DNA of 64,000 bases from Planctomycetota bacterium (GTDB lineage Bacteria; Planctomycetota; UBA1135; GCA-002686595). Where the stretch lies: contig JAIOPM010000016.1 of the NCBI GenBank assembly GCA_021413885.1, positions 20,025 through 84,024 of the forward strand, read 5' to 3'. The position numbers and the translations under genes are program-made. Of this stretch, positions 62,736 to 64,000 are shown piece by piece (position 1 is the first letter of the stretch; each line of letters starts with the position of its first letter). The notes below the pieces were generated by a model that made no database searches, had not been told where the DNA came from, and saw only the letters and a program-made list of their open reading frames with translations.

Positions 62736-63218
62736 GTGGGACCTGCTGATCTGGGTGGGTGCGCTTCGAGCGCGCGGCAGTCGGATCTCGGATCTCGGCG
62801 CAAGCGCCTGGTTCTCCCCGAAGACTTGCGCCGTCGACTCGTCGCGTGGGCGAAGAAAGGCCGCCCCGACGAGACCTGCGGTCTCCTGGTCGGACGCAGC
62901 TCGCGCGAGCGCACCGAAGTGGTCGACGTCCGCTTCGTCCGCAATCTGTGTCCCGCTCGGGCGAGCGAGCGCTACGAGCTCGATCCCGACGAGCACTTGG
63001 CCGTCGAGCTCGAGGCGCGCGCGGCGGAGCTCGAAGTCGTCGGCGTGTGGCACTCGCACGTCGAGCATCCCGCGCTTCCGTCGGAGTTCGACCGCGCCGC
63101 GGCGCAGCCCGGTTGGTCGTACGTGATCGTCGCCGTCGCGGACGGCGCACGACCCGAGCTGCGAGCGTGGCGTCTCGACGGCGACGAGTTCGTCGAGGAG
63201 CCGCTCGACGCGGGGTGA
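62736..63218 (+). CDS. JAMM/MPN+ metallopeptidase (Mov34/Rri1-like)
   Basis: About 160 residues. The JAMM signature is complete: the catalytic Glu in [12 protein letters not shown] and the zinc motif HSH-x7-S-x2-D in [15 protein letters not shown]. In bacteria such stand-alone proteins cleave ubiquitin-like sulfur carriers or CysO-type conjugates, or release C-terminal residues. It follows the permease by 20 nt, possibly the last gene of the operon. The start is uncertain: GTG 62736 is preferred, while an ATG at 62667 would overlap the permease by 49 nt. Confidence 0.75.
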   Translation: MGPADLGGCASSARQSDLGSRRKRLVLPEDLRRRLVAWAKKGRPDETCGLLVGRSSRERTEVVDVRFVRNLCPARASERYELDPDEHLAVELEARAAELEVVGVWHSHVEHPALPSEFDRAAAQPGWSYVIVAVADGARPELRAWRLDGDEFVEEPLDAG

Positions 63219-63228
63219 GCGCCGTGGA

Positions 63229-64000
63229 TCACACGAGTGGCGAGCGCAGTCCCAACGCCTGAGCGATGTGGCGCGCCTCGACGTTTTCCTCGCCCGCGAG
63301 GTCCGCGAGCGTGCGTGCGACGCGGCGCAAGGACTGCGTCGCGCGCGCGGAGAGCCCGCGCGAGCTCGCCGCGCGCGCCAACACTCGTCGCGACTCGGGA
63401 TCGAGCGGCGCGAGCCGATCGAGCTCGTCCGGACCGAGGTCTGCGTTGCGCGTCGCGCCCTGACGTTCGCCCATGCGCGCTCGCGCGGCGAGGACCTTGC
63501 CATGCAGCTCGACGCCGCGCGGTTCGAGTGGGCTCGCGCGCGCCGGCGGCGCGAGTTCGTCGAGCGTAGGCGCGATGAGCTCGACGCGCAGGTCGATGCG
63601 ATCGAGCAACGGCCCCGAGATCCGCGAGCGATAGCGCTGCACGTGCGACGGGGGACACCGACACGGCACGCGCGGATGTCCTTGGTAGCCGCACGGACAC
63701 GGATTCATCGCGGCGACCAATTGGAAGCGCGCCGGCAATTCCAACTGCCTGCCCGCGCGACTGATCGTCACCGCGCCGGCCTCGAGCGGTTGGCGCAACG
63801 CCTCGAGCGCTTCGCGGCGGAACTCCGGTAGTTCGTCGAGGAACAACACGCCGCAATGCGCGAGCGTGATCTCGCCCGCCACCGGCGGCGAGCCGCCGCC
63901 GACCAGGCCCGCGTAGCTCACCGTGTGATGCGGCGCGCGGAACGGCCGCGAGTTCGCGAGCCCGCCCGGCCAACGCCCCGCGGCCGAGAGCACCCGCGTG
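63229..64000 (-). CDS. comM: ComM / Mg-chelatase family AAA+ ATPase, C-terminal part (partial)
   Basis: C-terminal half of a ComM-type AAA+ helicase of natural transformation; the gene runs off the right edge, so no start is visible. Motifs: RPFRAPHHTVSYAGLVGGG, Walker B GVLFLDELPEFRREALEALR, sensor-I-like FQLVAAMNPCPCGYQG, the CPCG/CRCP cysteine cluster and the arginine-finger region RISGPLLDRIDL. The end (RRVARTLADLAGEENVEARH) is typical. It converges on the JAMM gene with a 10-nt gap. Confidence 0.93.
   Translation of the reverse strand, partial: TRVLSAAGRWPGGLANSRPFRAPHHTVSYAGLVGGGSPPVAGEITLAHCGVLFLDELPEFRREALEALRQPLEAGAVTISRAGRQLELPARFQLVAAMNPCPCGYQGHPRVPCRCPPSHVQRYRSRISGPLLDRIDLRVELIAPTLDELAPPARASPLEPRGVELHGKVLAARARMGERQGATRNADLGPDELDRLAPLDPESRRVLARAASSRGLSARATQSLRRVARTLADLAGEENVEARHIAQALGLRSPLV

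Overview
The window reads as a chromosomal segment of a high-G+C, Gram-negative (didermic) bacterium. The envelope evidence is a secretin, a TolC-type outer-membrane factor, an OmpA/Pal lipoprotein and a type IV pilus. Very large Ig-like/glycine-rich lipoproteins, a stand-alone MnmE-like GTPase, an EF-G2-like factor and an RNase E with a long Arg-rich N-terminus fit best with Planctomycetota, a deep-branching Poly30/Saltatorellus-like type. This assignment is inference from gene content; there is no rRNA in the window. I see no tRNA, CRISPR array, IS element or prophage. Nearly all genes are on the + strand; the exceptions are a tatD pair, a proline dehydrogenase and a partial comM.

Layout. 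1-2984: ybaB (end), recR, rpoN, truA. 3300-4534: hpf, PTS EIIA, HPr (a PTS-Ntr-like set near rpoN). 4687-9723: pilM-pilN-pilO-pilQ, closed by a strong terminator. 10333-16692: rne, rplU-rpmA-obgE and a PilT-family ATPase with a Pro-rich tail. 16783-19675: GspC-like PDZ protein, coaX, MnmE-like GTPase. 19751-21133: pyrB fused to a PyrI-type zinc domain. 21776-31300: three large surface-type lipoproteins followed by pilD. 31447-36586: OmpA/Pal lipoprotein, EF-G2, plsY and a GNAT-aminotransferase fusion. 36714-41718: pilT-pilB-pilC and pilA. 41812-43460 (minus): tatD and a HEAT-like lipoprotein. 43785-47126: a fourth large lipoprotein. 47197-57144: amidohydrolase, DHH phosphoesterase, metallophosphoesterase, proline dehydrogenase (minus), cutA, SLC13 carrier, a degenerate sulfatase lipoprotein, a GT-C-like membrane protein and an unknown exported protein. 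57247-63218: TolC/HlyD/ABC/MacB export operon plus a JAMM peptidase. 63229-64000: comM C-terminal half.

How they work together. Pilus assembly genes (PilMNOQ, two PilT-type ATPases, PilB, PilC, PilD, PilA) are scattered over about 37 kb, interleaved with housekeeping genes. They carry type II secretion traits: a GspC-like PDZ protein and a GspB/PilP-like end on PilO. pilD overlaps the last of three large lipoprotein genes and a fourth lies beyond pilA, so these lipoproteins may be clients or surface partners of a hybrid pilus/secretion machine.

The most general signal is at the DNA level. At least sixteen genes that start transcription units have a TAnnnT box, often as GCTAnnnT. In about nine it lies only 7-15 nt before the start codon, and there is no Shine-Dalgarno sequence. 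Several genes inside operons instead have clear Shine-Dalgarno sequences, even with TTG starts. This suggests widespread leaderless or ultra-short-leader mRNAs, and it corrects the starts of truA, cutA, the DHH gene and the sulfatase-like gene.
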